Part shown: piece by piece, positions 40,208-48,851 of the stretch
Layout: the number at the start of each line of letters is the position of its first letter
Numbering within the stretch: the stretch's first letter is position 1
Assembly (NCBI GenBank): GCA_030148425.1
Contig: JASBTM010000017.1
Span: 310,001-374,000 of the forward strand
Direction of reading: 5' to 3'
Length of the DNA: 64,000 nt
From: Hyphomicrobium sp.
GTDB lineage: Bacteria; Pseudomonadota; Alphaproteobacteria; Rhizobiales; Hyphomicrobiaceae
Notes under the pieces: generated by a model
Seen by the model: only the letters and a program-made list of their open reading frames with translations
Database searches by the model: none
Told to the model about the DNA's origin: nothing
Translations under genes and position numbers: made by a program

Positions 40208-40294
40208 CGCTGCTGCTGCTCCGCTTCAAAAGGGAGATGATGAAAATGGGACTGCGGAGGCGAGCGATGCCGCCCCCGCTTACTGTGGGAAATC

Positions 40295-40729
40295 TTAATT
40301 CGTGGCGCCGGTGTTGGGTTCCGGCCGGTCGCGACGCTCGGACATGAACTGGTCGAACTCGGACTTGTCCTTCGCCTGACGCAGCCGCTCAAGAAAGGCG
40401 CGGAATTCCCGCTCTTCATCTTCGAGACGCTTCAACGTCGCCTCACGATAATCGTCGAAGGCTTTGTTGCCACTCGAATAAGCGCCCCGCCCGAAGTTCC
40501 GGAACTCGTCTTCGACGCGAGACCGAGCCCGCTCGAAGCGCTCCGACAGTCTGCTCTCCCAACGTCCGCGGCCCCGGCCGCCGTGCCATCCGCAATTCAT
40601 GCGTCCACTCCAAAGCATATAGGCCAGGATCACGACCCCAACCGGCCAGAAGACGATGAAACCCAGTATCATCGCAGCAAGCCACGCAGGCCGCCCGAAA
40701 TCATCGAGTGTCTGAACCACTTGCGTCAT
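40295..40729 (-). CDS. DUF2852 family protein
   Basis: 144 aa, unknown role. N-terminal region with one or two membrane helices (WLAAMILGFIVFWPVGVVILAYMLW), a Gly/Arg-rich linker, then a charged helix SSGNKAFDDYREATLKRLED followed by EREFRAFLERLRQAKDKSEFDQFM, typical of DUF2852 in Rhizobiales. Start at 40729 is supported by AAGGAG 9 bases upstream; the open frame continues to 41098 through non-coding sequence and the zinc-ribbon gene. Confidence 0.82.
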   Translation of the reverse strand: MTQVVQTLDDFGRPAWLAAMILGFIVFWPVGVVILAYMLWSGRMNCGWHGGRGRGRWESRLSERFERARSRVEDEFRNFGRGAYSSGNKAFDDYREATLKRLEDEEREFRAFLERLRQAKDKSEFDQFMSERRDRPEPNTGATN

Positions 40730-40863
40730 CGCCACCCTCTCCTTGTTTAGGATGTAAATGTATTTTACATTCACATAGGTGGGAGGGCAAGAGGTGAGTT
40801 CAAGGGTTTTTTGCGGTGGCCACGGCGAAAATTCGACGAGCCGCTTTGGCGGCCTCCGCCTAG

Positions 40864-41073
40864 CTACCTGCCGCCACGCATCCGCTTCGTCACCTCGATG
40901 GCGATCTCGTTCTTGAAAGCATAGGGATCGACCGACACGCCCAAGATCGTGTGGCAGTGCGGGCACGTGTAGGTCGCGCCGCTGAAGGTGCCGCCGGCCA
41001 TATTCGTAATGCCGATCGGTTCGGCGCGAACGTTTCCGACCATGTTTTGACATTTCGGGCATTTGCCGGCCAT
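40864..41073 (-). CDS. Small zinc-ribbon protein
   Basis: 69 aa with two CxxC pairs, CPKC at residues 5-8 and CPHC at about 37-40, making one probable zinc ribbon. The C-terminus is a basic helix (KNEIAIEVTKRMRGGR). No family name is recognised; similar small ribbon proteins are often annotated hypothetical. The intervening 202 bases to the TetR gene show nothing further. Confidence 0.65.
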   Translation of the reverse strand: MAGKCPKCQNMVGNVRAEPIGITNMAGGTFSGATYTCPHCHTILGVSVDPYAFKNEIAIEVTKRMRGGR

Positions 41074-41275
41074 CGCGTGCTCCCTGAATAGCTTTCAAAA
41101 CCGCATTTCAAAAAGCCGAAGGCCGCCCGAGGCCGAAGGAACACTCGGCGCATCGAACAAAAAATTGCTCTCCCGACCTCGTCTTTCCCGTCGATCAATA
41201 TGTATGCGGAAGGTTGCAGCAGCGGCAATCGGGCTGAAGGCGCTCTGCACGGCTTTCAGCAGGACTTTCCGTCGA

Positions 41276-41926
41276 TCAAACGGACTTCGCCCGCCGAACG
41301 CCAAGCCCGTCGAGGTAGATCAAGACCGCGGCATCGAGCAGATCTTCAGGGGTCATCGGAATGGGCCTGCGCGCCTCATCGCCCCGTGCGAACAACGATG
41401 CGGTTCCGTGAGCTTGAGCCCAAATATGAAGCGCCATCATCATGACCGGAGGACGCTTGTCTTCTGGCATCGTCGCGACCATCGCGGCGCAGGCATCCTT
41501 CAGCACATCGAACGCGCGGTCGCCTGCCACGTGCAGCTCGGGAAAGGCCGCGAACGAGAGGCCCGATTCGAACATCGCGGAATACTGCGCCGGTTCCTGC
41601 CGAGCGAATGCGAGATAGGCGCGGCCGACACGCTCGAAAGCTTTAAACGGGTCAGGCGTTCCGCCGGCCCAAGCCTGCTCCAACGTTGTCTCGAACAATT
41701 CGAAGGCGCGGCGTGCGACGTCGGCCATCAGCGCATCACGATCGCGATAATGACGATAAGGAGCCGCCGGGCTCACTCCAGCTGCGCGCGCGGCTTCCGC
41801 AAACGTGAATCCGGACGGACCTTTCGCAGCTATCAAATCGAGCGCAGCCTTCATTAAGGCTTCGCGCAGGTTGCCGTGATGATAGCCGCGGCGGTGTCCG
41901 CCCGGCGGTTCGTGATCCCAGGTCAT
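41276..41926 (-). CDS. TetR/AcrR family transcriptional regulator
   Basis: 216 aa. The N-terminal helix-turn-helix is clear: ALMKAALDLIAAKGPSGFTF followed by AARAAGVSPAAPYRHYRDRDAL. The C-terminal ligand domain resembles the WHG-type TetR C-terminal domain (ALHIWAQAHGTASLFARG). Ligand and targets unknown; no obvious partner gene (efflux pump or enzyme) is adjacent. Confidence 0.9.
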   Translation of the reverse strand: MTWDHEPPGGHRRGYHHGNLREALMKAALDLIAAKGPSGFTFAEAARAAGVSPAAPYRHYRDRDALMADVARRAFELFETTLEQAWAGGTPDPFKAFERVGRAYLAFARQEPAQYSAMFESGLSFAAFPELHVAGDRAFDVLKDACAAMVATMPEDKRPPVMMMALHIWAQAHGTASLFARGDEARRPIPMTPEDLLDAAVLIYLDGLGVRRAKSV

Positions 41927-41987
41927 GGTGCGCTTCTAGCGGATTTGGCGGTCGTCCGCACCCGCCCCTGCGGCACGTGCCTGCCGC

Positions 41988-42674
41988 CTATTTGCAAATA
42001 TGCATCAAGCCGTCACGCCCGTGATGCGCGAGGTCGAGATGGAAATGGTTGCTGTGAAGGCTGTTGTAGTTCGGACCGAGCACCGTCGTGAAGTGCTCGC
42101 ACGCGCCATCGTGGGCCATACGCAGGAACGCCTGCTCTCGCGGCGACCCGTTCCAATCCCGCTGCACGCTGATCGTCCTGCCGTCCGCCAGAACGAAACC
42201 GCCGACGTCGATGGCATTGGCGTAGGCGTGCTCGGAGATCATTGCACCTTCAACGCTGTTCATCGGGCGGCAGGAATAGGACGCCAAGATTTTCAAGCCA
42301 ACGAGTTCCTGGCGGAAATTATAGCGTGCCGCGGGCTCGACGACGGTTTTCACCCAGCGGTCGATTTGCGGGATCATTGGGCAGCGGAGCGACGCCGATG
42401 GGGTCAGCACGACGCGGCCATTGTCGGCGGCGGACATCTCGAACGGGCTTTCCGCACCGCAGACGCTCGGCCCGCCCAGCGCCGACCGAGCGCGGACGAA
42501 CGCTGTCTGCCGCACCGCTCCGGATACGAGGCAAGCCTTCTCCTCCGGCGAGCGCCACGGATCGTCTTTGACCTGAAAATCGGGTCCCGTCGTTCCGCAG
42601 CCCGAAAGCAGGCCCAGTCCCGAAAGCATCAGGACGGCCGTAGGCACAAGAACTCGGACACAACGCGGGACCAT
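41988..42674 (-). CDS. Extensin-like C-terminal domain lipoprotein
   Basis: 228 aa. Lipoprotein signal with lipobox LLSGC, then an extensin-like domain (Pfam Extensin-like_C) with CRPMNSVEGAMISEHAYANAID and HSNHFHLD; the His/Asp/His set resembles LAS-type peptidoglycan peptidases (VanX/VanY fold), so a wall-directed hydrolase is possible. Start at MVPRCVRV (42674); the longer frame starts with TTG. A CtrA-type site lies 24-38 bases upstream of the start. Confidence 0.85.
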   Translation of the reverse strand: MVPRCVRVLVPTAVLMLSGLGLLSGCGTTGPDFQVKDDPWRSPEEKACLVSGAVRQTAFVRARSALGGPSVCGAESPFEMSAADNGRVVLTPSASLRCPMIPQIDRWVKTVVEPAARYNFRQELVGLKILASYSCRPMNSVEGAMISEHAYANAIDVGGFVLADGRTISVQRDWNGSPREQAFLRMAHDGACEHFTTVLGPNYNSLHSNHFHLDLAHHGRDGLMHICK

Positions 42675-43182
42675 GGGGGGAGTAAGCGGCGTTAACGTTA
42701 ACGGCCGGTTAAGCAAGAGCGATAACCGACCAGGAAACGCCAATATTGCTGGATTTTCAGACTGATTTGGGCCGGTTCATTGTCGAACCGAAGGCGCACT
42801 GCGGCGGTCTCGCGGCGGCGAGTCGTGTTGCGGTCAAGTCGCAGAGAGTTGCCGGCTCAAAGTTATCCACAGGCGCGTGTCAGCCGACATCTGTCTGAGA
42901 TGGCCGCGTCATTGAGCAGCGGTATCTGACAAGCGCTCCCGGAGTGCGGGCCGGGCTCGAAACTCGTATCGCGTGCGAGACCGGAAAATGTGCCGTCCCG
43001 CGTCTTCGATCGGATTTGTACCGCGTACCGGTCCGAAGACGCACTGACGGGAAATGTAAGTGCTCGCGTGAGGTCATCCGGCCTTCGCGAGGGCGTGTGC
43101 CCTGAGGACCTTGTTTCCGGCTCGCGATTATCCCCCGTGTCAGTCCGGGTTCATCGTCCCCAGGCGCACCGTTCCCACGAAA
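42675..43182. other. Intergenic region upstream of the extensin-like gene
   Basis: 508 bases, no convincing gene. It holds a CtrA-type site (42698-42712) and a consensus DnaA box TTATCCACA (42863-42871). The rest, down to the hydrolase stop at 43183, shows nothing recognisable. The window gives no other sign of a replication origin here. Confidence 0.5.
42698..42712. promoter_or_regulatory. CtrA-type binding site
   Basis: TTAA, seven bases (CGGCCGG), TTAA: an exact match to the TTAA-N7-TTAA consensus of the alphaproteobacterial cell-cycle regulator CtrA. A further TTAA lies just before it (GTTAACGTTAAC, 42691-42702). Located 24-38 bases upstream of the extensin-like start, in promoter position. 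Confidence 0.55.
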
Positions 43183-43947
43183 TCACACGTGGCCGCCCTC
43201 AAAAAATGCCAGTGCCTCGCCCTTGAACGAACGGTCGCCCACGGCCCGGTTGTGATCTTTGCCTGGAATTGTATAGGCCCGCGCGCCGGGGATCAGCTTC
43301 GCCAGCTCTTCTGCCGAACCGCCGATGACATCCTGATCGCCGACTGCGACCAGCACCGGCACGGCGATTTCGCCGACCATCTCCGCCGTTATGGGCGCCC
43401 GCGACGAGCGGATGCAAGCCGCAAGCGCACGCAGATCGCTTTTGGTCTGTTCGGCAAAGGCGCGGAACGTGCGCGCCGTGGGGTTCGTCACCTCGTCGAT
43501 GCTCGGCGCCTCGAGCGCCCTCGCAATCGGACCGGTGCCCGCCATACCGCGAACCATGTTGATGCCGAGACCGCCGAAGACGACCTTCGATACGCGGTCC
43601 GGGTGTGTGAGTGCCAGGAACGCCGAGATCCGCGCGCCCATCGAATAGCCGACGACATTGGCTTTCGCGACGCCGACGTGATCGAGCAAACGCTTCGCGT
43701 CCTCGGCCATCAGCGGCGCGCCATAGTCGACAAGCTCGTAAAGCTTCTGGCTTTGGCCGTGCCCGCGGTTATCGAGAGCAATGACGCGATAGCCGGCGCG
43801 CGTCAGGAACGTCACCCAGCCGGTGTTGACCCAGTTCGTCTCGATGTTCGACGCGAAGCCGTGGATCAACAAAACGGGCGGCTTATCCTCGCCACCGCCG
43901 GTATCGAGAAACGCGATGTCGACGCCATCGCTGTCAAAATGATCCAT
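43183..43947 (-). CDS. Alpha/beta hydrolase
   Basis: 254 aa, cytoplasmic. LLIHGFASN near the N-terminus, nucleophile Ser in GYSMGA, acid Asp in VGDQDVIG and His in GKDHNRAV. Resembles the 3-oxoadipate enol-lactonase/haloperoxidase group, but the substrate is unknown. The start at 43947 (MDHFDSDGVDIAF) is chosen from the fold; the frame remains open to 44604 through the two divergent genes, which is a shadow. Confidence 0.82.
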   Translation of the reverse strand: MDHFDSDGVDIAFLDTGGGEDKPPVLLIHGFASNIETNWVNTGWVTFLTRAGYRVIALDNRGHGQSQKLYELVDYGAPLMAEDAKRLLDHVGVAKANVVGYSMGARISAFLALTHPDRVSKVVFGGLGINMVRGMAGTGPIARALEAPSIDEVTNPTARTFRAFAEQTKSDLRALAACIRSSRAPITAEMVGEIAVPVLVAVGDQDVIGGSAEELAKLIPGARAYTIPGKDHNRAVGDRSFKGEALAFFEGGHV

Positions 43948-43989
43948 GCAGCCACACTCGATTGCCAGAAAGTTCCGAAGTCCCCTACC

Positions 43990-44009
43990 ATCCTCAAGGC
44001 CTTGAGGAT
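43990..44009. promoter_or_regulatory. Perfect 20-bp palindrome between divergent genes
   Basis: The half-site ATCCTCAAGG is followed directly by its exact complement, with no spacer. It lies 42 bases from the start of the hydrolase gene and 40 bases from the start of the zinc-finger gene. It may be an operator shared by both genes; the regulator is unknown. Confidence 0.45.
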
Positions 44010-44049
44010 ATGGTGCCGCCGAACATTCCCTATTTCGGACGGGTGAAGC

Positions 44050-44292
44050 ATGGCCGGAGCAGTGATCCCACACTTTGCCAACGACGTCGGCGCCGAGCGC
44101 ATCTTCGTCGGCGTGAAAGAGTTCAACTGCATGGGCGCGCGGCCGCCCTTCGATCATCCCCACGTTTATCTCGACATGGGACAGGACAACCAGATCCTGT
44201 GTCCGTACTGCTCGACGCTCTACATCCATGATCCGCGTCTCAAGGCCGACGAGAGCGACCCGAAAGGCAGTCTCGTCGCGGACGCAGCTTGA
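44050..44292 (+). CDS. CHCC-type zinc-finger protein (NDUFS6-like)
   Basis: 80 aa, family zf-CHCC (PF10276), related to the NDUFS6 subunit of complex I. The zinc ligands are visible: Cys in CMGARPPFDHPHVY, the His of that segment and CPYC in ILCPYCSTLY. In alphaproteobacteria this small protein is conserved; it may bind complex I, though it is encoded apart from nuo genes here. 31 bases before the FAD monooxygenase. Confidence 0.88.
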   Translation: MAGAVIPHFANDVGAERIFVGVKEFNCMGARPPFDHPHVYLDMGQDNQILCPYCSTLYIHDPRLKADESDPKGSLVADAA

Positions 44293-44323
44293 TCTCCGAA
44301 TTCGATTCCGAAAGCATATTATC

Positions 44324-45511
44324 ATGGCCGCCCGTCGCCTGAGCGCAATCGTTGCGGGCGGCGGTATCGGCGGTATCGCGACTGCCATCGCGCTCGCTCG
44401 ACGTGGCGTGAGCGTGCGCGTGTGCGAGCGGCGTGCCGAGTTCCCCGAGGAAGGCGCCGGCATCCAGATCGGGCCGAACGGCGTGCGCATTCTCCAGGAG
44501 CTTGGGGTTGCTGAATTTCTCGCCGACAAGGCAGCCAACCCTGACGCGCTCGTCGTGCACGATGGCGCATCCGGCCACGAGTTGACGCGGCTTCCGCTTG
44601 GCAACTGGATCGCCGGGCGTCACGGCGCCCCGTACTGGACGGCACATCGCCAGGACCTGCATCAGGCTTTGCGAGCGTGTGCCGAACGCGTTCCAGGCGT
44701 AACGCTGTCTCGCGGCAGTGAAATCGTCTCTCTTAGCAACGTTGCGGATGGAGTCACCTCAATCGACGCAAACGGCGAGACGCTCGACGCGTCGCTACTC
44801 GTCGCCGCCGACGGATTATGGTCGACGCTGCGCGCGCAAATCAGCGGCGAAGCCGAGCCGTTGCGGCCGACCGGAAAAATAGCATTCCGGAGCGTGACTG
44901 AGGCCCGCAGCTTGCCATCCGCTCTGGAACGCAACGCAGTGCATATCTGGCTGTCGCCGCGCGCTCACGCGGTTCACTACCCGGTCAACGGCGGTCGTGA
45001 CATTGCCCTCGTGATCATCTCGGATTCATCCCATTCGGACGAAGGCTGGGACGCGCCAGCCGTCGCGGAAACGGTGAAAGACATCGTCAAGAGCTTCACA
45101 ACTCCCCTGCGCACACTTGTCGAGAGCGCAGCACAATGGCGGCAATGGTCGCTCTATTCCATGGCGCCGCTCGGAAGGTGGACGTCCGGCCACGCCGTAC
45201 TGCTCGGTGATGCCGCGCACCCGATGCTGCCCTTCCTGGCGCAAGGCGCCGTCATGGCGCTCGAAGACGCAACGACGCTTGCGGCGTGCATCGGCAAAAA
45301 TGGCGACGTCGCGGACGCGCTTCGGTGCTTCGAGCGACACCGCCGCGCTCGCGTCTCGAAAGTCGTCGAGAGGTCGCTTCGCAACGGCCGCATCTATCAT
45401 ATGCAGGGACCGGCGGCGTTCGCGCGAAACGTGGCGATGAGGCTTCAATCGCCAGAGCGCATCATGACCGGTTTCGACTGGCTTTATGGCTGGAGGCTTC
45501 CGGCATGCTGA
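44324..45511 (+). CDS. FAD-dependent monooxygenase (salicylate-hydroxylase-like)
   Basis: 395-aa class A flavoprotein monooxygenase. FAD motif GGGIGGIATAIALARRG at the N-terminus, the middle DG motif (VAADGLWSTLR) and the GD motif GDAAHPMLPFLAQGA. Likely hydroxylates an aromatic acid with NAD(P)H; the substrate is not told by sequence. Start at MAARRLSAIV (44324); the frame is open to 44228 inside the previous gene. Overlaps the Nudix gene by 7 bases. Confidence 0.87.
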   Translation: MAARRLSAIVAGGGIGGIATAIALARRGVSVRVCERRAEFPEEGAGIQIGPNGVRILQELGVAEFLADKAANPDALVVHDGASGHELTRLPLGNWIAGRHGAPYWTAHRQDLHQALRACAERVPGVTLSRGSEIVSLSNVADGVTSIDANGETLDASLLVAADGLWSTLRAQISGEAEPLRPTGKIAFRSVTEARSLPSALERNAVHIWLSPRAHAVHYPVNGGRDIALVIISDSSHSDEGWDAPAVAETVKDIVKSFTTPLRTLVESAAQWRQWSLYSMAPLGRWTSGHAVLLGDAAHPMLPFLAQGAVMALEDATTLAACIGKNGDVADALRCFERHRRARVSKVVERSLRNGRIYHMQGPAAFARNVAMRLQSPERIMTGFDWLYGWRLPAC

Positions 45512-45951
45512 TGCGACTTGCTTCGCTGCTGCAAGACCGCTCCGATATCGTCACGCTCGGCGCGCAAGGCCTTATCATCGACGATGCCTCGCGCGTGCTC
45601 CTAATCCGGCACGGATATCGGCCAGGCTGGCATTTTCCGGGGGGCGGCGTCGAGCGTGGAGAAGAAATCGAGGAGGCTCTCGCACGAGAGCTTTTCGAGG
45701 AGACTGGCACGGTCATCGCGCAGCCTGCAGAGCTGATTGGCATCTATTCGCATTTCGACGATTATCCTGGCGACCATATCGTGCTCTTCTTGGTCCGGCA
45801 CTGGAGGCGCGATACCGTTCCCAAGCCCAATACCGAAATCGCGGAGCAGCGTTTCTTCGCGCTCGACGAACTGCCGGAAGGCCTCGCGCCTGGAGCGCAC
45901 CGCCGGCTGAAAGAAATTTTCGACGGCATCGCGCAATCTAGCGTCTGGTAG
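45505..45951 (+). CDS. Nudix hydrolase
   Basis: 148 aa. Complete Nudix box GGVERGEEIEEALARELF followed by EETGT, matching G-x5-E-x7-RE-x2-EE-x-G. It hydrolyses a nucleoside diphosphate linked to another moiety; substrate unknown. Start at 45505 is preferred because GGAGG (45492-45496) lies 8 bases upstream; an ATG at 45511 overlaps the monooxygenase stop (TGATG) and is an alternative. Confidence 0.88.
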   Translation: MLMRLASLLQDRSDIVTLGAQGLIIDDASRVLLIRHGYRPGWHFPGGGVERGEEIEEALARELFEETGTVIAQPAELIGIYSHFDDYPGDHIVLFLVRHWRRDTVPKPNTEIAEQRFFALDELPEGLAPGAHRRLKEIFDGIAQSSVW

Positions 45952-46013
45952 CTTCGCCGTTTGCAGTCTAGAAGATCGTCGTCCTCCGTTTCTCCTTTGT
46001 GCAAGCAGATCGC

Positions 46014-46697
46014 ATGGCTTACCTGAGCGGCATCATCGCAAGTTTTCTCGTGGCGTTTCCCGCGCTGTTCTCGATCGTCAACCCGTTTGGCGGCGCGCTG
46101 ATCTACAGCCAGATCACGCTCGGCCGCCCGCATCCCGAACGCGTTTCGCTGGCATGGCGGGTCGCGACGTATTCGGCGATCGTCATGCTCGTCTCGCTTC
46201 TTGTTGGCGCGACGTTGATGAGCTTCTTCGGCGTCAGCATCGATGCGCTGCGCGTGGCGGGTGGCACCGTCGTCGCGGTTTCCGGCTGGCGGATGCTTTA
46301 TAATCCGCAGGCGACCGAGGACCAGAAACAAGACCACGCGTCCGACACCCATCGGGTCTCGGCGTGGAGCAGCGACGTCGCCTTCTTCCCGCTGACGATG
46401 CCGTTCACGACGGGACCGGGCACGATCTCCGTCGCCATTGCGCTCAGCGCCAACCGGCCACCCTCGGCCGAAGCGCTTCTGCCGTTTTTCGGTGGTGTTT
46501 GCGGAGCGGCCATCGCCGTCGCGCTGACGGTCGGCTTCTGTTACGCCTACGCCGATCGGCTCGTGGCTCTACTGGGTCCGGGCCGCGCGCGCATTCTCAC
46601 GCGGCTTTCGGCATTCCTGTTGCTTTGCATCGGCGTGCAAATTCTCATTACCGGCATCCAGGGCGCGCTGACGACGGTGTTGACGTCCGCGCACTGA
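46014..46697 (+). CDS. MarC family integral membrane protein
   Basis: 227 aa, six membrane helices. MarC/UPF0056 features: FSIVNPFGGALIY in helix 1, the central loop FFPLTMPFTTGPGTIS and the last helix LLCIGVQILITGI. Despite the name, a role in multiple antibiotic resistance is not established for the family. Start at ATG 46014; a GTG at 45999 is a less likely start. Confidence 0.88.
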   Translation: MAYLSGIIASFLVAFPALFSIVNPFGGALIYSQITLGRPHPERVSLAWRVATYSAIVMLVSLLVGATLMSFFGVSIDALRVAGGTVVAVSGWRMLYNPQATEDQKQDHASDTHRVSAWSSDVAFFPLTMPFTTGPGTISVAIALSANRPPSAEALLPFFGGVCGAAIAVALTVGFCYAYADRLVALLGPGRARILTRLSAFLLLCIGVQILITGIQGALTTVLTSAH

Positions 46698-46702
46698 GGC
46701 CG

Positions 46703-47482
46703 TCAGCCGGGCTGAGCCGCTTTCTCTGCGACGAAGTCCGCCGCTTCCTTCATTGATGCGCCCCGAAGCATCAATCCGAACCACGCGAACAGCTCCCGCG
46801 AGTTCAGGTTATCGGCCACGCGCCATTCGGGATGCCATTGCACCGCCAGGATGCGTTCTCCCGACGCCGGACGAATGCCTTCGACGACGCCGTCCGAACT
46901 GGTCGCCTCGACGACGAGCTTGCTACCGAGATCACGAATGCCCTGAAAGTGCGCCGAGTTGACGGTGATCGACGGACCGCCCATCACACGCTCCAACACG
47001 CCTCTCGGCGCGAGGTCGACGCGATGCTCGAGCCCGAACATGCCCTCAAGCGGCAGGCCCGGCTCAGTGTGATGGATCTGATCGCGGCCCGCCTCTCCAA
47101 GATCGCGCCGCAGCGTCGCGCCGTAGGCGACCGCGATCTCCTGGAAGCCGCGGCAGATTCCAAGCACCGGACGGTTCGTCTCCGCCGATTGCTCGATGAG
47201 GCGGAACGCCATGCTATCGCGGCCGGGATCGAACGGCCCGTCTCCTGCGTCGGCGCTGCCGTAAAGGTTCGGCGCGACATTCGACGGGCTGCCGGTCAGC
47301 AGGATGCCGTCGAGCCGGCTCAGGATTGAGCTCGCATCCATGATGTCGGGCATCGAAGGCACGAGCACGAAATCCGCACCAACGAACGGCGCGGCCTTGA
47401 GGTAGCGCTCGGCAACGCCTTGCACCGGATCCTCCGGGTTGCGCTGGCAGCAAATGACGCCGACGAGGGGCCGCTTCGACAT
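46703..47482 (-). CDS. Gamma-glutamyl-gamma-aminobutyrate hydrolase family protein (class I glutamine amidotransferase-like)
   Basis: 259 aa, peptidase C26 family (PuuD-like). Catalytic Cys in LGICRGFQE, and His and Glu in QWHPEW; substrate loop NSAHFQGI. In PuuD this cleaves gamma-glutamyl-GABA in putrescine breakdown; no other puu genes adjoin, so the real substrate is open. Converges with marC (5-base gap) and diverges from glutaryl-CoA dehydrogenase. Confidence 0.88.
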   Translation of the reverse strand: MSKRPLVGVICCQRNPEDPVQGVAERYLKAAPFVGADFVLVPSMPDIMDASSILSRLDGILLTGSPSNVAPNLYGSADAGDGPFDPGRDSMAFRLIEQSAETNRPVLGICRGFQEIAVAYGATLRRDLGEAGRDQIHHTEPGLPLEGMFGLEHRVDLAPRGVLERVMGGPSITVNSAHFQGIRDLGSKLVVEATSSDGVVEGIRPASGERILAVQWHPEWRVADNLNSRELFAWFGLMLRGASMKEAADFVAEKAAQPG

Positions 47483-47580
47483 GATCTAATATCCTTGCAG
47501 GACGAGGCTCGGTCTCCGCCCATATGGCATTGCGCAATTCGCCCGGCAATGGACTGGCACCAAGTCTTAAGACCAAATCA

Positions 47581-47647
47581 AACCAATTCGTGGTTCCTGT
47601 TCCCTATTGGCCGCGCCACTCATATGGTGACGCGCAATTTCGAATTG
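47581..47647. promoter_or_regulatory. Inverted repeats upstream of glutaryl-CoA dehydrogenase
   Basis: Two short palindromes lie in the divergent promoter region: AACCA-ATTCG-TGGTT (47581-47595) and CAATT-TCG-AATTG (47635-47647). The second ends 16 bases before the GTG start of the dehydrogenase. Either could be an operator; no regulator gene is adjacent. Confidence 0.3.
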
Positions 47648-47663
47648 TCATCAGGAGCACGAC

Positions 47664-48851
47664 GTGGCGGCGGTTTCGACATTTGTCTGGGACGATGCAT
47701 TTCTTCTGGAAGATCAGCTTAGCGAGGACGAGAAGCTGATCCGCGATAGCGCCAAAGCCTTCGCCCAGGACAAACTGCAGCCGCACGTCATCGAAGCCTA
47801 CGCCGAGGAGAAGACGGACCCGGCTATTTTTCGCGAGATGGGCGCGCTCGGCCTGCTCGGTCCGACGCTGCCTGCAGAATACGGCGGATCGGATTCGAAC
47901 TATGTCGCGTACGGCTTGATCGCGCGCGAAGTGGAGCGCGTCGATTCCGGCTACCGCTCGATGATGAGCGTGCAGTCATCCCTCGTCATGCATCCGATCT
48001 TTGCCTACGGCAGCGAGGCGCAGCGGACCAAATATCTACCGAAGCTCGCGAGCGGTGAGTTGATCGGTTGCTTCGGCCTGACCGAGCCCGACGCGGGGTC
48101 GGATCCTGGCGGCATGCGCACGCGCGCCGAGAAGATCGATGGCGGCTACCGTCTCTCCGGCACGAAGATGTGGATCACCAATGCGCCGATCGCGGATGTG
48201 TTCGTCGTCTGGGCGAAATCAACGGCGCACGACGACAAGATCCGCGGCTTCATTCTCGAAAAAGGCATGAAGGGGCTTTCGGCGCCGAAGATAGAAGGCA
48301 AGCTGTCGTTGCGCGCGTCGGTCACCGGCGAGATCGTGATGGACGGCGTCGAAGTTCCGGAGGACGCGCTGCTGCCCAATGCGCAGGGCCTTGCCGGTCC
48401 ATTCGGTTGTCTCAATCGCGCGCGCTACGGTATCGCCTGGGGCGTGCTTGGCGCGGCGGAGTTCTGCTTCCATGCCGCGCGGCAGTACACGCTCGACCGC
48501 AAGCAGTTCAATCGGCCGCTCGCGGCGACACAGCTTGTCCAGAAGAAGCTCGCCGATATGGAAACCGAAATCACGCTCGGGCTGCAGGCGGCGCTGCGCG
48601 TCGGCCGTCTCCTCGACGAGGGAAAAGTTGCGCCGGAGATGATCTCGCTCATCAAGCGCAACAATTGCGGCAAGGCGCTCGACATCGCGCGGACGGCTCG
48701 CGACATGCACGGCGGCAACGGTATCTCGGAAGAGTTCCAGGTGATGCGCCACATGCTGAATCTCGAGACGGTCAACACGTATGAGGGCACGCACGATATT
48801 CACGCGTTGATCCTCGGGCGCGCCATCACCGGACTGCAGGCTTTCGCATGA
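47664..48851 (+). CDS. gcdH: Glutaryl-CoA dehydrogenase
   Basis: 395-aa acyl-CoA dehydrogenase that oxidises and decarboxylates glutaryl-CoA to crotonyl-CoA in lysine/tryptophan breakdown. The C-terminal motif [20 protein letters not shown], with catalytic Glu374, is characteristic of this enzyme; also [16 protein letters not shown] and [18 protein letters not shown]. The start is GTG at 47664 with AGGAG at 47653-47657; no better ATG lies near. Coupled by ATGA to the CoA-transferase. Confidence 0.94.
   Translation: MAAVSTFVWDDAFLLEDQLSEDEKLIRDSAKAFAQDKLQPHVIEAYAEEKTDPAIFREMGALGLLGPTLPAEYGGSDSNYVAYGLIAREVERVDSGYRSMMSVQSSLVMHPIFAYGSEAQRTKYLPKLASGELIGCFGLTEPDAGSDPGGMRTRAEKIDGGYRLSGTKMWITNAPIADVFVVWAKSTAHDDKIRGFILEKGMKGLSAPKIEGKLSLRASVTGEIVMDGVEVPEDALLPNAQGLAGPFGCLNRARYGIAWGVLGAAEFCFHAARQYTLDRKQFNRPLAATQLVQKKLADMETEITLGLQAALRVGRLLDEGKVAPEMISLIKRNNCGKALDIARTARDMHGGNGISEEFQVMRHMLNLETVNTYEGTHDIHALILGRAITGLQAFA

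Noticed and set aside
42675-43182. Chromosomal replication origin
   Set aside because: Only one consensus DnaA box and one CtrA site; no hemE, dnaA, parAB or AT-rich unwinding region nearby.
43948-44604. N-terminal extension of the alpha/beta hydrolase frame
   Set aside because: The extension is antisense to the zinc-finger and monooxygenase genes and lacks any hydrolase-like sequence; the fold begins at 43947.
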